Origin: an uncultured Clostridia bacterium
GTDB lineage: Bacteria; Bacillota; Clostridia; UBA1212; UBA1255
Direction of reading: 5' to 3'
Assembly: GCA_947625435.1 (NCBI GenBank)
Contig: CANQOI010000014.1
Coordinates: 1-43,816, forward strand
DNA length: 43,816 nt
This document shows, piece by piece, positions 32,838-41,849 of the stretch (within the stretch, counting starts at the first letter, position 1; every line of letters starts with the position of its first letter). The notes below the pieces were generated by a model that was given only the letters and a program-made list of their open reading frames with translations, searched no databases and was not told the DNA's origin. The position numbers and the translations under genes are program-made.

Positions 32838-35511
32838 TCTCGTTTTTAAGAGCATCTATGGGGTTATCCTTTTTTATCTTGTTTGTTGCATATATCATGG
32901 TGACAAACACAACCAGGAATATGCTGAGGCTTGCAATGCATATAGCCGGCCACGGCAAATGAAAAGTCGTCTCATACCCTGTCGTGACGGTCTTGTAGAT
33001 CAGCCATGTGATCCCACATGCAACCGGCAGGCCGTACAAAAGCGCTCTCGAACCGTAGAGGAGGCATTCAAAGTCCATCATCCGTTTAAAGCTCTTTTGA
33101 GACATGCCGACGGATTTCAGCATGGCAAATTCTCTCCGCCTGAGGCTTATATTGGTAGAGATCGTGTTGAAAACATTCGCCGCGGCGATCAGAGAGATCA
33201 GAACTGTAAAACCGTATGAAAATACGCGTATGACAGTGACGATATTCCGATTTGATTCAGCCCGTTCGGCATAATCATACAGAGTATCGGAACGTAATCC
33301 GCATTCGTTAAGCAGCTCTTTGACAGCTTCTTCGCTTTCCGCGTGATCGTCCGATACGATCGTAAAATAATATGTGCGGGCATTCTCATCAATATAATCT
33401 TTGAACACCGCATTTGTAAGACTGATAGGATAAATAAGCCATATGCCGTCAACATCAAAAATAAAATCCGGTCTTTCGGTCAAGACACTGCCTGTTTTGA
33501 GAACTGTACTTACCGTTGCCTCTTCTGCAGTCAGCTTTATAATATTGCCGTCTTTATATTCTGTGCCATCCTTGATGTAACGGTATATACTGTTTCCGTC
33601 GCTGTCACGGTCTATGTCATACAACGTGTACCCCGGGATATCTTTTTTTGTACGTAAGATCACTTCGGATTCATTACTGTTGAAAAATTTTACAGTCTCA
33701 TATTTTTGAGTCTTATCATTAAATTGATTTATGCCGTCCAATGCCACGGCGCGCGGATCCTCCCGATCGAAGAACTTTTCCTCGCTCAGTCCGTGCTTTT
33801 TCAGCAGATCCTTAAATGTATCATCATCCGCAAATGCCACATTCACCCGAGCTTGATCTTTTTTGATAAAAGAAGCGCCGCTTTCAGTGAGATATTCTGA
33901 ACCTATCTCCGTATCATCCCCGAAGAGCAGACGTGAATATGCGCAGCCTGTAACCGACTTTGCATACCCGATACGCTCAAGCAGCATGTCCGGTGAAATA
34001 TTTTTAAAGGCATCGGCAGAAGCCTGATATAAAAGATCGTAACCTACTGACCTGAACCCGCTGTAAACTGTTTCCGTAAGGTATTCTGTAAAGGCCGATG
34101 CAGAGACAAACAGTACAATGCTCATAAACAGGCTCATAACAGTCGTGCGGTATTTCTTCCTGTCCCGTTTATAATGCTTGCTCGCAAGAACACCGGGAAG
34201 GCCGAACAGCCTGTATGTCAGCTTAGATGTTTTTGCAATTCTGCCTTTATCGGTAATATCCGCATTTTGCCGTATTGCCTCCACCGCGGAAACCTTTGCG
34301 GCACGTTCAGACGGTATCCGCGCGGAAATAAGAACAGTAACGAGAGCAACTGCCGCTGCGATCAGAACAGACGCCGGAGAAACACTCAGTGTCATATCTA
34401 TGCTGCTGAAGCCAAATGAATGAAATTTGTTTCCTATGAACATGAGCGTTATACCGATCCCGCCTATGCCTGCAATGATACCGAGCGGGATCCCGATGAT
34501 ACTGACAGCGAAAGCTTCAAAAAGCACCATGCGGCGAAGCTGTTTTTTTGTGGCGCCTACGGAGGATAGCAGACCAAACTGCCGGGTACGTTCCGATACC
34601 GAAATTGAGAAAGCATTGTATATCAGTGCCACAGAACCGAATATTATAAGCGCTGTCACTATCGCTGCAAGGCCGTAAAGCATTTTCATCAGTGAATCAA
34701 AGCGGAGACTGCCTGTATACAAGAGCAGATCACGGTTTGTTTCATTACCTAAATGATTTTCTTTCATAAAATCGTAAATATCGCCCGGATCCTTCATGCG
34801 GAAATACACATCGTATAAATAACTGTCGGATGCCTCCGTGTCCGCGAGTGTGAGCGCTGTGTACCCCGGTGCAGATGTATCTTCAATACGCCAGTTCAGT
34901 CTCTTGTAAAATCCCGATACAGTGTATGTGCGGGTCTCTCTTGTCTCTAACGATTCACCGTTGAACACCGTTTCACCGTTATCGATGATATAGCACGGAG
35001 TGTCCTGTGTCAGCACATCGCCGCCCATAATGCGCTGCCCGAGTGAAAGTGTGAGCTCATCGCCTATATTGTATTTTACTCCTCCGTTTGTGTACAGGTG
35101 CTCAGGCAGCAGAATTTCACTTGTCGATGACGGAAAGCTGCCGGATGTTATGTGAACAGGTAATACACTGTCTGCTTTATCACCGGCACCGAGCAGATAA
35201 ATATACGGCTTAAACTCATTTTCACAGCCTTTCGCAAGGGCATATCCCAGCTCCTGAAGGTATACCGAGCCTTCAGCGTCACTGCTGTCCCTGACCGTTT
35301 CATATGTTGCATATTCCGTTCCGAGTACTCTGCCGTGCCAATTCCCGACAGAATAGATCTGCTCCCTCAATGCGTAATTCCGGACGCTCTGTGCAAATGT
35401 TGTTACTGCGCATATCATTGAGGCCGAGAGTATGATGCCTATGACTGTCACGGCCGTTCTCGTGCGATTCTTTTTTAATGACTGAAGTGTCAATTTACTG
35501 AATACATTCAT
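32830..35511 (-). CDS. ABC transporter permease with two FtsX domains
   Basis: An 893-residue permease of the MacB/FtsX superfamily. One helix near 19-41, an extracellular domain to about 265, three helices (about 270-400) with the FtsX segment FGLLSSVGATKKQLRR, then a second copy: helix about 445-470, extracellular domain to about 755 and three helices with FAMLKSVGMSQKSFKR. The total of eight helices with two ectodomains differs from ten-helix BceB permeases. Its start overlaps the ATPase stop (ATGA). Such exporters often give resistance to peptide antibiotics or move lipids and lipoproteins; the linked two-component system favours peptide or envelope-stress sensing. The substrate is unknown. 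Confidence 0.88.
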   Translation of the reverse strand: MNVFSKLTLQSLKKNRTRTAVTVIGIILSASMICAVTTFAQSVRNYALREQIYSVGNWHGRVLGTEYATYETVRDSSDAEGSVYLQELGYALAKGCENEFKPYIYLLGAGDKADSVLPVHITSGSFPSSTSEILLPEHLYTNGGVKYNIGDELTLSLGQRIMGGDVLTQDTPCYIIDNGETVFNGESLETRETRTYTVSGFYKRLNWRIEDTSAPGYTALTLADTEASDSYLYDVYFRMKDPGDIYDFMKENHLGNETNRDLLLYTGSLRFDSLMKMLYGLAAIVTALIIFGSVALIYNAFSISVSERTRQFGLLSSVGATKKQLRRMVLFEAFAVSIIGIPLGIIAGIGGIGITLMFIGNKFHSFGFSSIDMTLSVSPASVLIAAAVALVTVLISARIPSERAAKVSAVEAIRQNADITDKGRIAKTSKLTYRLFGLPGVLASKHYKRDRKKYRTTVMSLFMSIVLFVSASAFTEYLTETVYSGFRSVGYDLLYQASADAFKNISPDMLLERIGYAKSVTGCAYSRLLFGDDTEIGSEYLTESGASFIKKDQARVNVAFADDDTFKDLLKKHGLSEEKFFDREDPRAVALDGINQFNDKTQKYETVKFFNSNESEVILRTKKDIPGYTLYDIDRDSDGNSIYRYIKDGTEYKDGNIIKLTAEEATVSTVLKTGSVLTERPDFIFDVDGIWLIYPISLTNAVFKDYIDENARTYYFTIVSDDHAESEEAVKELLNECGLRSDTLYDYAERAESNRNIVTVIRVFSYGFTVLISLIAAANVFNTISTNISLRRREFAMLKSVGMSQKSFKRMMDFECLLYGSRALLYGLPVACGITWLIYKTVTTGYETTFHLPWPAICIASLSIFLVVFVTMIYATNKIKKDNPIDALKNETL

Positions 35512-36191
35512 ATGCGTATCACCTCATCCCGGGTGATACGGCCGTCCTCGATCGATATGATACGATCTGCCTGAAGGGCGATGTTTTCATCGTGCGTTAT
35601 TATTACGAGCGTCTGATCGTATTTTTTATTAGATAATTTTAAAAGCTCCGTTATTTCCCGGCTGTTTACGGAATCCAGATTTCCGGTGGGCTCATCCGCG
35701 AGTACAACGGAAGGAGCGTTCATAAGGGCCCTGCCTATAGACACCCTTTGCTGCTGTCCGCCTGAAAGCTGGTTTGGCAGATGATTTTCTCTTCCGGTCA
35801 GCTTCAATGTCCTGAGCAGCTCGTTCAGACGGTCTTTGTTCACCTTTCTTCCGTCCATCAGTACGGGAAGTGTGATATTCTCTGTTACATTCAGCACGGG
35901 AATAAGATTGTAAAATTGATATATGAGCCCTACCTGTCTCCGGCGGAAAACAGCGAGCTGTTCGTCATTCTGTGCGTAAACGTCGCAGCCGTCCAAATAC
36001 ACTTTTCCGCTTGTAGGCTTATCCACTCCGCCCAATATATGCAGTAATGTAGATTTGCCTGAACCGGAAGGCCCTATTATAGCGATGAATTCTCCTTTAC
36101 TTACAGAAAAGGAAACATGATCCAGTGCCTTGACACGATTCTCACCCTTGCCGTATGTCTTGCAAAGTTCTTCCACCCGTAATATTTCCAT
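35508..36191 (-). CDS. ABC transporter ATPase, MacB/LolD type
   Basis: A 227-residue ATPase. Walker A is [11 protein letters not shown], the signature is [15 protein letters not shown], Walker B is [13 protein letters not shown] and the switch His lies in IITHDEN. Length and motifs fit the LolD/MacB/BceA group. ATG 36191 is chosen because AAAGGGG lies eight bases upstream; the in-frame ATG at 36209 would overlap that site. It is translationally coupled to the permease that follows. It cannot be assumed to power the sugar importers, since it belongs to a different ATPase subfamily. Confidence 0.95.
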   Translation of the reverse strand: MEILRVEELCKTYGKGENRVKALDHVSFSVSKGEFIAIIGPSGSGKSTLLHILGGVDKPTSGKVYLDGCDVYAQNDEQLAVFRRRQVGLIYQFYNLIPVLNVTENITLPVLMDGRKVNKDRLNELLRTLKLTGRENHLPNQLSGGQQQRVSIGRALMNAPSVVLADEPTGNLDSVNSREITELLKLSNKKYDQTLVIITHDENIALQADRIISIEDGRITRDEVIRI

Positions 36192-36210
36192 AATGTAAAC
36201 CCCTTTCATA

Positions 36211-36238
36211 TGTATACGGGTCTATTTTACTTTGTCAG
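36211..36238 (-). promoter_or_regulatory. Candidate promoter of the ABC ATPase-permease pair
   Basis: On the minus strand CTGACA (36238-36233) is followed after 16 bases by TATACA (36216-36211). The transcript would start about 15 bases before the ATPase ATG. An inverted repeat lies directly upstream, which is where a response-regulator dimer would bind. Confidence 0.55.
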
Positions 36239-36248
36239 TATGACCGGG

Positions 36249-36279
36249 AGGTGACACCGAAATAACAAAAACGTCACCT
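36249..36279. promoter_or_regulatory. Inverted repeat, candidate response-regulator operator
   Basis: AGGTGAC (36249-36255) and GTCACCT (36273-36279) form a perfect 7-bp inverted repeat with 17 bases between, 10 bases upstream of the -35 of the ABC promoter. It is unlikely to be a terminator for the histidine kinase gene because no T run follows on the minus strand. The linked OmpR-type regulator is the natural candidate to bind it. Confidence 0.5.
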
Positions 36280-36287
36280 GCAGTTGA

Positions 36288-37313
36288 CTATACAGTCGTC
36301 TTATAAAACCGGACAGTAAAGACAGCCCCGTTTGGCTCACGGTTTTTTGCTCTTACTGTCCCGTTCTGTGCCCTGATTATTGTTCCTGCGAGAGAAAGTC
36401 CTATGCCGAAGCTCTTGTCATCCGAATTCTTTCCTTTGTAGAAGCGTTCAAATATATGCGGAAGATCTGTTTTATCAATGCCGCTGCCGCTGTCGGAGAT
36501 CACTATTTCGGTATACAGTGCGTTTTCACTTGCATTTATATCGATCGTGCCGCCTTTCGGCGTGTGTTCCATACAGTTCTTCAATATATTTCCCATAGCC
36601 TCCGCCGTCCATGCGATGTCGCCGGTGAAATTGCCTTCGGCTTTTACCGAAAGGTTCTGCTCGCGCAGTTCTAAAGGGATCATGAGAGGAGCAGTAAATT
36701 CATTTACAAGTTGCTCTGCCGGGATCGTTTCCTTCTTTAAATGTACTGTCCCGGCGTCCAGACCGGACATTTTTAAAAGAGATGTGACGAGCCAGTCGAT
36801 CTTTGTAAGAAGACCCAGCAGCTCACGGCTCAGTTCTATCCTGCGTTCATACGGAATATCGGGCTTTGAAAAAGATGATACGATCAGATTGGCTGAAGTA
36901 AGGGGCGTCCTTATCTGGTGTGAGATATCTGCGATCAGATCCGCAAGATATATTTTGTCATATTGAAGCTGCTGCTTTTGTTCTCTGAGGCGGTTTGTCA
37001 TTTTGTATATTTCATTCTGAAGAATGCCAAGCTCTCCCTCCTGATATTTTTCAAGAGATATTTTTATATCATCGCCGTGGAGTATACTGTCGATATCAGC
37101 GGAAAGATCGTAAATACGCCGATATCGCTTATATGTGACAAAGGTATGTATCGACAGAAAAATCGCCGAAAGCCCCAGCGTGAAGAAAAAGAAGCGCAGA
37201 TTCCATACATAAGCGAACGCGGCCGCAATTGCAGACAGAGCGATCTGTAGTATGAGAGCTTTTATTATTTCATTATTCCTCAGAAATTTCATCATATGTT
37301 TGTCTTGTATCAT
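36288..37313 (-). CDS. Sensor histidine kinase with short membrane sensor
   Basis: A 341-residue kinase. Two closely spaced helices (about 18-60) leave almost no extracellular loop, as in intramembrane-sensing kinases linked to peptide-antibiotic exporters. The phosphoacceptor is His132 in ISHQIRTPLTSA. The ATPase domain has the N box NILKNCMEHTPKG, G1 ISDSGSGID, the F box HIFERFYKG and G2 FGIGLSLAG. The start overlaps the response-regulator stop (ATGA). With its regulator and the ABC genes it probably forms a detoxification or envelope-stress module. Confidence 0.92.
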   Translation of the reverse strand: MIQDKHMMKFLRNNEIIKALILQIALSAIAAAFAYVWNLRFFFFTLGLSAIFLSIHTFVTYKRYRRIYDLSADIDSILHGDDIKISLEKYQEGELGILQNEIYKMTNRLREQKQQLQYDKIYLADLIADISHQIRTPLTSANLIVSSFSKPDIPYERRIELSRELLGLLTKIDWLVTSLLKMSGLDAGTVHLKKETIPAEQLVNEFTAPLMIPLELREQNLSVKAEGNFTGDIAWTAEAMGNILKNCMEHTPKGGTIDINASENALYTEIVISDSGSGIDKTDLPHIFERFYKGKNSDDKSFGIGLSLAGTIIRAQNGTVRAKNREPNGAVFTVRFYKTTV

Positions 37314-37981
37314 ATGTCCAGTTTATAACCGAGACCCCGGACGGTTTTGATAAGTTCCGGCTTTTGCGGATCGTCTTCAATTTTATCACGAAGCCGTTTA
37401 ATATATACCGTGAGAGTATTGTCGTTCACGAAATCTCCGGCGATATCCCATATTGATTCCAGAAGCTGCGCGCGTGTGAGGACAGTGCCGCGATTATTCA
37501 GAAAATGAAGCAGTAAACGGTATTCCAGAGCGGAAAGATACAGATCTTTACCGTTCTTTTCCGCTATACCGTTAACTGTGTCCACCTTTACATTGCCTAT
37601 ATGTATGACCGAAGCCGTTCTGCCTGTAAGACGCAGGATATTTTTAATGCGTGATGCCAGTTCACGGGGCCGAAACGGCTTGGCAATGTAATCGTCTGCA
37701 CCGAGTTCAAATCCGGCTACAGTACTGAATTCATCGTCTGACGCCGTGAGAAAAATGACAGGCATATCGTAATCCGATTTGATCGCTTTACAGATCGCGA
37801 AGCCGTTTCCGTCTGACAGAGAAATATCCAGAAGTACGAGATCGAATGATCCATTTTTTATTGCATTGAGTGCTGCTGTTTGTCCGGGAACACTCATTAC
37901 ATCATATCCTTCTCCGTTCAGGAATTCCGTGAGATTAACAGTTATTCCCTTGTCATCTTCTACAAGAAGTATCTTAGTCAT
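37310..37981 (-). CDS. OmpR/PhoB-family response regulator
   Basis: A 223-residue regulator. The receiver domain (about 1-118) shows the acidic pocket VEDD, phosphoacceptor Asp52 in LVLLDISLSDGNG, the conserved Thr of FLTASDDE and the Lys of IAKPF. The C-terminal winged helix (about 125-223) contains LTRAQLLESIWD and VRGLGYKL. The ribosome site is weak (GAGG about 15 bases away). It is the first gene of the pair with the kinase. In this gene isoleucine codons are about 8 ATA, 6 ATT and 5 ATC, unlike the ATA-dominated housekeeping genes. Confidence 0.93.
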   Translation of the reverse strand: MTKILLVEDDKGITVNLTEFLNGEGYDVMSVPGQTAALNAIKNGSFDLVLLDISLSDGNGFAICKAIKSDYDMPVIFLTASDDEFSTVAGFELGADDYIAKPFRPRELASRIKNILRLTGRTASVIHIGNVKVDTVNGIAEKNGKDLYLSALEYRLLLHFLNNRGTVLTRAQLLESIWDIAGDFVNDNTLTVYIKRLRDKIEDDPQKPELIKTVRGLGYKLDI

Positions 37982-38111
37982 ACTTTTACATCATCCTCGG
38001 TTGCCGGGCGAATTTTACGCCGTCTCGCTCTTATTCTAACATAATAATATATCTTTATCTACAATCACAGTTCGCGTTCGCCCGGGTAAATATGCGGCAA
38101 TTAAAATTTTA

Positions 38112-38140
38112 ATGAAATAAAAAATAGGATATGGTAAAAT
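38112..38140 (+). promoter_or_regulatory. Candidate promoter of the ybaB-recR run
   Basis: TAAAAT (38135-38140) preceded by TGG gives an extended -10-like element. ATGAAA (38112-38117) lies 17 bases upstream with four of six -35 matches. Transcription would start near 38147, about 50 bases before ybaB. This places the operon start here, without dnaX. Confidence 0.45.
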
Positions 38141-38195
38141 AACCGGGTATCAAAAAAGGCATGACGATACCTGATACTGAAAGGAAAGAGAAGCT

Positions 38196-38534
38196 ATGGC
38201 AAAAGGATTCAGAGGCGGCTTCGGAGCGAAGAACGGAAGCGGCAACAATATGCAGAAACTCATGCAGCAGGCTCAGGCCATGCAGAAGGAAATGGAGAAG
38301 GATCAGGCGGAGATCGCTGAAAAGCAGTTCGAAGCCACATCGGGCGGAGGCGCCGTTAAAGTCGTTATGAGCGGCGAGAAGAAGCTTCAGTCTCTTGAAA
38401 TAAAGCCCGAGGTCGTCGATCCCGAGGATGTGGAAATGCTTCAGGATCTTATAACGGCGGCATTCAATGAATGCATAGATAAGATAGACAGCGAAACACA
38501 GGAAGCAATGGGCAAATACACGATGGGATTGTAA
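38196..38534 (+). CDS. ybaB: YbaB/EbfC nucleoid-associated protein
   Basis: A 112-residue DNA-binding protein of the YbaB/EbfC family, which forms tweezer-like dimers. The N-terminal [20 protein letters not shown] helix and the central [18 protein letters not shown] strand pair are typical. It lies just before recR, as in most bacteria; dnaX, normally in front, is absent and the two-component genes stand there on the other strand. AAGGAAAG precedes the ATG. Confidence 0.95.
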   Translation: MAKGFRGGFGAKNGSGNNMQKLMQQAQAMQKEMEKDQAEIAEKQFEATSGGGAVKVVMSGEKKLQSLEIKPEVVDPEDVEMLQDLITAAFNECIDKIDSETQEAMGKYTMGL

Positions 38535-38544
38535 GGATGCGGGC

Positions 38545-39141
38545 ATGAGCATATACGGTGAATCGGTCACAAAGCTTATAGAACAATTCGAGAAGCTCCC
38601 GGGCATAGGCCACAAATCCGCCCAGAGAATGGCATTTTCCGTTCTGGGAGGCACGGAGCAGGAAGCGGAGGAATTCGCGGAAGCCATTTTACACGCGAGA
38701 AAAGAGCTCAGATACTGTAAAATATGTCAGAACATGTCGGATCGGGACGTATGCGACATATGTTCGAATCCCGCGCGCGACAACGGTAAGATATGCGTTG
38801 TGGAGGAGCCGAGGGATGTGGTGGCGATGGAGAGAGCGAAGGCTTTTACGGGAAGGTACCATGTGCTGCACGGCTGCATGTCCCCCATAAACGGCATAGG
38901 GCCGGACGACATACGCATAAAGGAGCTGCTCGCGCGTATAGACGGCACTGTGACTGAGGTGATAACGGCGACGGATCCCGATGTTGAGGGTGAGGCCACA
39001 GCCATGTATATAGCGAGGCTCATAAAGCCTCTCGGAGTTAAGGTCACGCGTATAGCCCACGGAGTACCTGTCGGCGGAGACCTCGAATATGTGGATGAGG
39101 TCACGATAGCAAGAGCGCTTGAGAACAGAAAAGAGCTGTGA
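38545..39141 (+). CDS. recR: Recombination protein RecR
   Basis: A 198-residue recombination mediator that acts with RecF/RecO in loading RecA. A helix-hairpin-helix ([14 protein letters not shown]), a four-cysteine zinc motif (CKIC..CDIC, about 55-72), a Toprim domain ([14 protein letters not shown]) and the C-terminal [19 protein letters not shown] segment are present in the right order. It starts 10 bases after ybaB and ends overlapping the prfA leader. Length is standard. Confidence 0.96.
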   Translation: MSIYGESVTKLIEQFEKLPGIGHKSAQRMAFSVLGGTEQEAEEFAEAILHARKELRYCKICQNMSDRDVCDICSNPARDNGKICVVEEPRDVVAMERAKAFTGRYHVLHGCMSPINGIGPDDIRIKELLARIDGTVTEVITATDPDVEGEATAMYIARLIKPLGVKVTRIAHGVPVGGDLEYVDEVTIARALENRKEL

Positions 39142-39143
39142 AT

Positions 39144-40214
39144 ATGTTAGAAAAACTGCAGGCGGCCGAAAACAGATATGAGGAGCTGACTCAGAAGCTT
39201 ACCGATCCGGAGGTGCTGAGCGATACCGCGCTGTACAAAAACACGGCTACGGAGCACGCGGAGCTGCATGATCTCATATCGGTATACCGGGAATATCAGC
39301 GCGTGCTCGAAGAAAAGAACGAAGCGAGAGAAGCGCTTGAAGCGAATATAGACGATGAATTCAGAGAGCTTGTTAAAGAGGAATACAGGCTCAAAACGGA
39401 TGAAGCCGCGGAGCTTGAAGAAAAGCTGCGCCTGCTGCTTGCACCCAAAGACCCGAATGACAGCAAAAACGTGATAGTCGAAATACGCCCGGGCGCGGGA
39501 GGCGAGGAAGCCGCACTGTTTGCCGCGGTACTTTTCAGGATGTATTTAAGATATGCGGAGCGTTCGGGATGGAAGGTAGAAACACTTAACGTCAGCGATA
39601 CTGGAATAGGCGGTGTCAAGGAGTGCACGTTTACAGTCATAGGCAGAGGCGCATACAGCAGACTGAAATATGAAAGCGGCGTACACAGGGTCCAGCGCGT
39701 ACCCGTAACAGAGGCGGGAGGCAGGATACACACATCAACTGCCACCGTGGCCGTTCTTCCCGAAATGGACGACGTAGAGGTAGATCTGAACATGAACGAC
39801 GTGGATATAGATACGTACAGATCGAGCGGCGCGGGAGGACAGCATATAAACAAGACCGAATCCGCGATACGCCTTACCCACAGGCCTACCGGGATAGTCG
39901 TAACGTGTCAGGACGAAAAATCACAGCTCAAAAACAAAGAACGGGCGTTTAAGGTGCTCCGTTCCAAGCTGTATGAATTGCAAAAGGAGCAGCAGGACAG
40001 CTCTGTCGCCGAGACGAGGCGCAGCCAGGTGGGAAGCGGAGACAGGAGCGAGCGTATAAGGACGTATAACTATCCTCAGAACAGAGTGACGGATCACAGG
40101 ATAGATCTTACATTATATAAACTCACATCGGTGCTCGACGGAGATCTGGATGAAATAATAGACTCGCTCACAACGAGCGAGCGCGCAGAAAAGCTGGGGC
40201 GCGGAGATGGGTAA
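39144..40214 (+). CDS. prfA: Peptide chain release factor 1
   Basis: A 356-residue class I release factor that reads UAA and UAG. GGQ at residues 231-233 lies in [15 protein letters not shown]. The PVT codon-recognition motif ([14 protein letters not shown]), as opposed to SPF in RF2, identifies RF1. ATG 39144 is preferred over the GTG six bases earlier, which overlaps the recR stop. It follows recR directly and its stop overlaps sua5. The methyltransferase gene prmC, often beside prfA, is not present. Confidence 0.96.
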   Translation: MLEKLQAAENRYEELTQKLTDPEVLSDTALYKNTATEHAELHDLISVYREYQRVLEEKNEAREALEANIDDEFRELVKEEYRLKTDEAAELEEKLRLLLAPKDPNDSKNVIVEIRPGAGGEEAALFAAVLFRMYLRYAERSGWKVETLNVSDTGIGGVKECTFTVIGRGAYSRLKYESGVHRVQRVPVTEAGGRIHTSTATVAVLPEMDDVEVDLNMNDVDIDTYRSSGAGGQHINKTESAIRLTHRPTGIVVTCQDEKSQLKNKERAFKVLRSKLYELQKEQQDSSVAETRRSQVGSGDRSERIRTYNYPQNRVTDHRIDLTLYKLTSVLDGDLDEIIDSLTTSERAEKLGRGDG

Positions 40215-41307
40215 TAAAAATACCGAAATAATCAAAATAGACAGACATGACATAGACGGGCGCGCCGTAGCCCATTGCGCCGAAGTCATAAGGCGCGGCG
40301 GACTTGTATGCTTTCCTACAGAAACAGTATACGGCATAGGCGCAAATGCTATTGATGCGGCGGCCGTAGATTCAATATTCAGAGCAAAGGGCCGCCCTGC
40401 GGACAATCCGCTCATCGTACATATTGCGGATACGGATATGCTCCCCGGAGTAACCTCGTGCAAAGGCCGTCAACGCGAGATACTTTACAGACTGGCGGAA
40501 CGCTTCTGGCCGGGCCCGCTTACCGTAATAGCGGAAAGAGCGGCCGGAGTGCCCGCAAACGTATCATGCGGACTTGACACTGTGGGGATACGTTTTCCGT
40601 CCCACGAAATAGCAAGAGCACTCATAGCCGTGTCGGGAGTGCCCATAGCGGCTCCCAGCGCCAATCTGTCGGGCAGACCGAGCCCCACGAGAGCATCCCA
40701 TGTCATTGAGGACATGATGGGCAGGGCAGACGTCATAATAGACGGAGGCGAGTGCGACGTGGGCGTGGAATCCACGGTGTTTGACATAGCGGGAGATAAA
40801 ATGAGCATTTTACGCCCGGGAGCGATCACTCTCGAAGATCTCTGCGAAGTGGTCGACGGCGCGGACGAGGTGGATTGGCGCAGACCGTTCGGTGAAGGGA
40901 AAAACGAGGCCCCGCGCTCGCCCGGCATGAAATACAGACATTATTCGCCCAAGGCGGAAGTGATAATATATGACGGGGACAGATCCTCCGTTGTAAAACG
41001 CATACTGCGTGAAATTAAAAAAAGAAAATTTGAGGGTTTTTCCGTCGGAGTCCTTGCAACGGATGAAAGCATTTGTTATTATAAAGGGGAAGGAACAGTC
41101 GTACAATCTTTAGGCAGCTCGGATGACAGTCTGCAGCAGGCATCAAATTTGTTTCATTGTCTGAGAAGGTTTGACGGCATGGGTGTCGATGTGATACTCG
41201 CGGAGGCGCTTCCCTCCGGCGGTGCAGGTGACGCTGTAATGAACAGGCTGTACCGGGCTGCGGGGGGAACGGTCGTTATATGCGGCGAAGCGCCCGAAAC
41301 AACGTGA
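40207..41307 (+). CDS. sua5: Threonylcarbamoyl-AMP synthase (Sua5/YwlC type)
   Basis: A 366-residue enzyme that makes threonylcarbamoyl-AMP for the t6A modification of tRNAs decoding ANN codons. The N-terminal YrdC domain (about 15-205) shows [36 protein letters not shown] and [11 protein letters not shown]. The C-terminal Sua5 domain (about 225-360) follows [15 protein letters not shown]. It overlaps prfA by 8 bases and is thus coupled to it. The long form with a Sua5 domain is usual in Firmicutes. Confidence 0.95.
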   Translation: MGNKNTEIIKIDRHDIDGRAVAHCAEVIRRGGLVCFPTETVYGIGANAIDAAAVDSIFRAKGRPADNPLIVHIADTDMLPGVTSCKGRQREILYRLAERFWPGPLTVIAERAAGVPANVSCGLDTVGIRFPSHEIARALIAVSGVPIAAPSANLSGRPSPTRASHVIEDMMGRADVIIDGGECDVGVESTVFDIAGDKMSILRPGAITLEDLCEVVDGADEVDWRRPFGEGKNEAPRSPGMKYRHYSPKAEVIIYDGDRSSVVKRILREIKKRKFEGFSVGVLATDESICYYKGEGTVVQSLGSSDDSLQQASNLFHCLRRFDGMGVDVILAEALPSGGAGDAVMNRLYRAAGGTVVICGEAPETT

Positions 41308-41346
41308 GGTTGCGTCTGTATGATGAAATGAGGTGCGATTTTTATT

Positions 41347-41844
41347 TTGAAACGTATTCTTTTCGTCTGCACGAGCAATACGTGCAGAAGCTTTCTGGCA
41401 GAGTATATTTTGAAAGACATGCTTGAAAGGGCCGATGAAGAGGGTAAACTCAACAAAAAAGATTACAAAGTAACATCCGCGGGGCTGTTTGCGCTTGAGG
41501 GCGATGAGGCGGGTGTCAGCGCCGTGCGCGTGCTTGAAGAATTGTACGGTATTGAAGACGCGGACAGACACAGCGCAAAGCAGACAGACGATGAGCTGAT
41601 CGAAGAGAGCGACATGATAATCACAATGACGACAGATCATCAGCAGACGATAGAAACGGCATACCCGGACGCCGAGAATAAGACTTATACGCTCAATATA
41701 CTGGCATACGGCGAGGACGGATTGAACGGAAAGACGGATATCGAGGATCCGTACCGCGGCGATTACGAAGATTATGAGGCGTGCGCTAAAGAAATAAAAG
41801 AAGCGCTTGATAAAGCATTTGACGCAATAGTGGAAATGGTCTGA
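41347..41844 (+). CDS. ywlE: Low-molecular-weight phosphatase, YwlE-like (protein-arginine phosphatase)
   Basis: A 165-residue phosphatase with the P-loop VCTSNTCRS right at the N-terminus (nucleophile Cys8, Arg14). The general-acid motif is DPY (Asp134). Thr12 occupies the position that in Bacillus YwlE gives preference for phosphoarginine, so protein-arginine phosphatase is more likely than tyrosine phosphatase; this is inference. The start is TTG 41347 since no ATG precedes the P-loop in frame; GAGG lies 13 bases upstream. It follows sua5 by 39 bases, an order also found in Bacillus (prfA-ywlC-ywlE region). The kinase partner McsB is not in the window. Confidence 0.85.
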   Translation: MKRILFVCTSNTCRSFLAEYILKDMLERADEEGKLNKKDYKVTSAGLFALEGDEAGVSAVRVLEELYGIEDADRHSAKQTDDELIEESDMIITMTTDHQQTIETAYPDAENKTYTLNILAYGEDGLNGKTDIEDPYRGDYEDYEACAKEIKEALDKAFDAIVEMV

Positions 41845-41849
41845 TATAT

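Noticed and set aside
34174-34423. Two overlapping 81-codon plus-strand frames
   Set aside because: They lie antisense within the FtsX permease gene and have Arg/Asn- or Ala-rich shadow composition.
35508-36191. ATPase as the missing energiser of the sugar importers
   Set aside because: Its motifs and length are of the MacB/LolD type and it is coupled to the FtsX permease. CUT1 ATPases are about 360 residues with a C-terminal regulatory domain, which this lacks.
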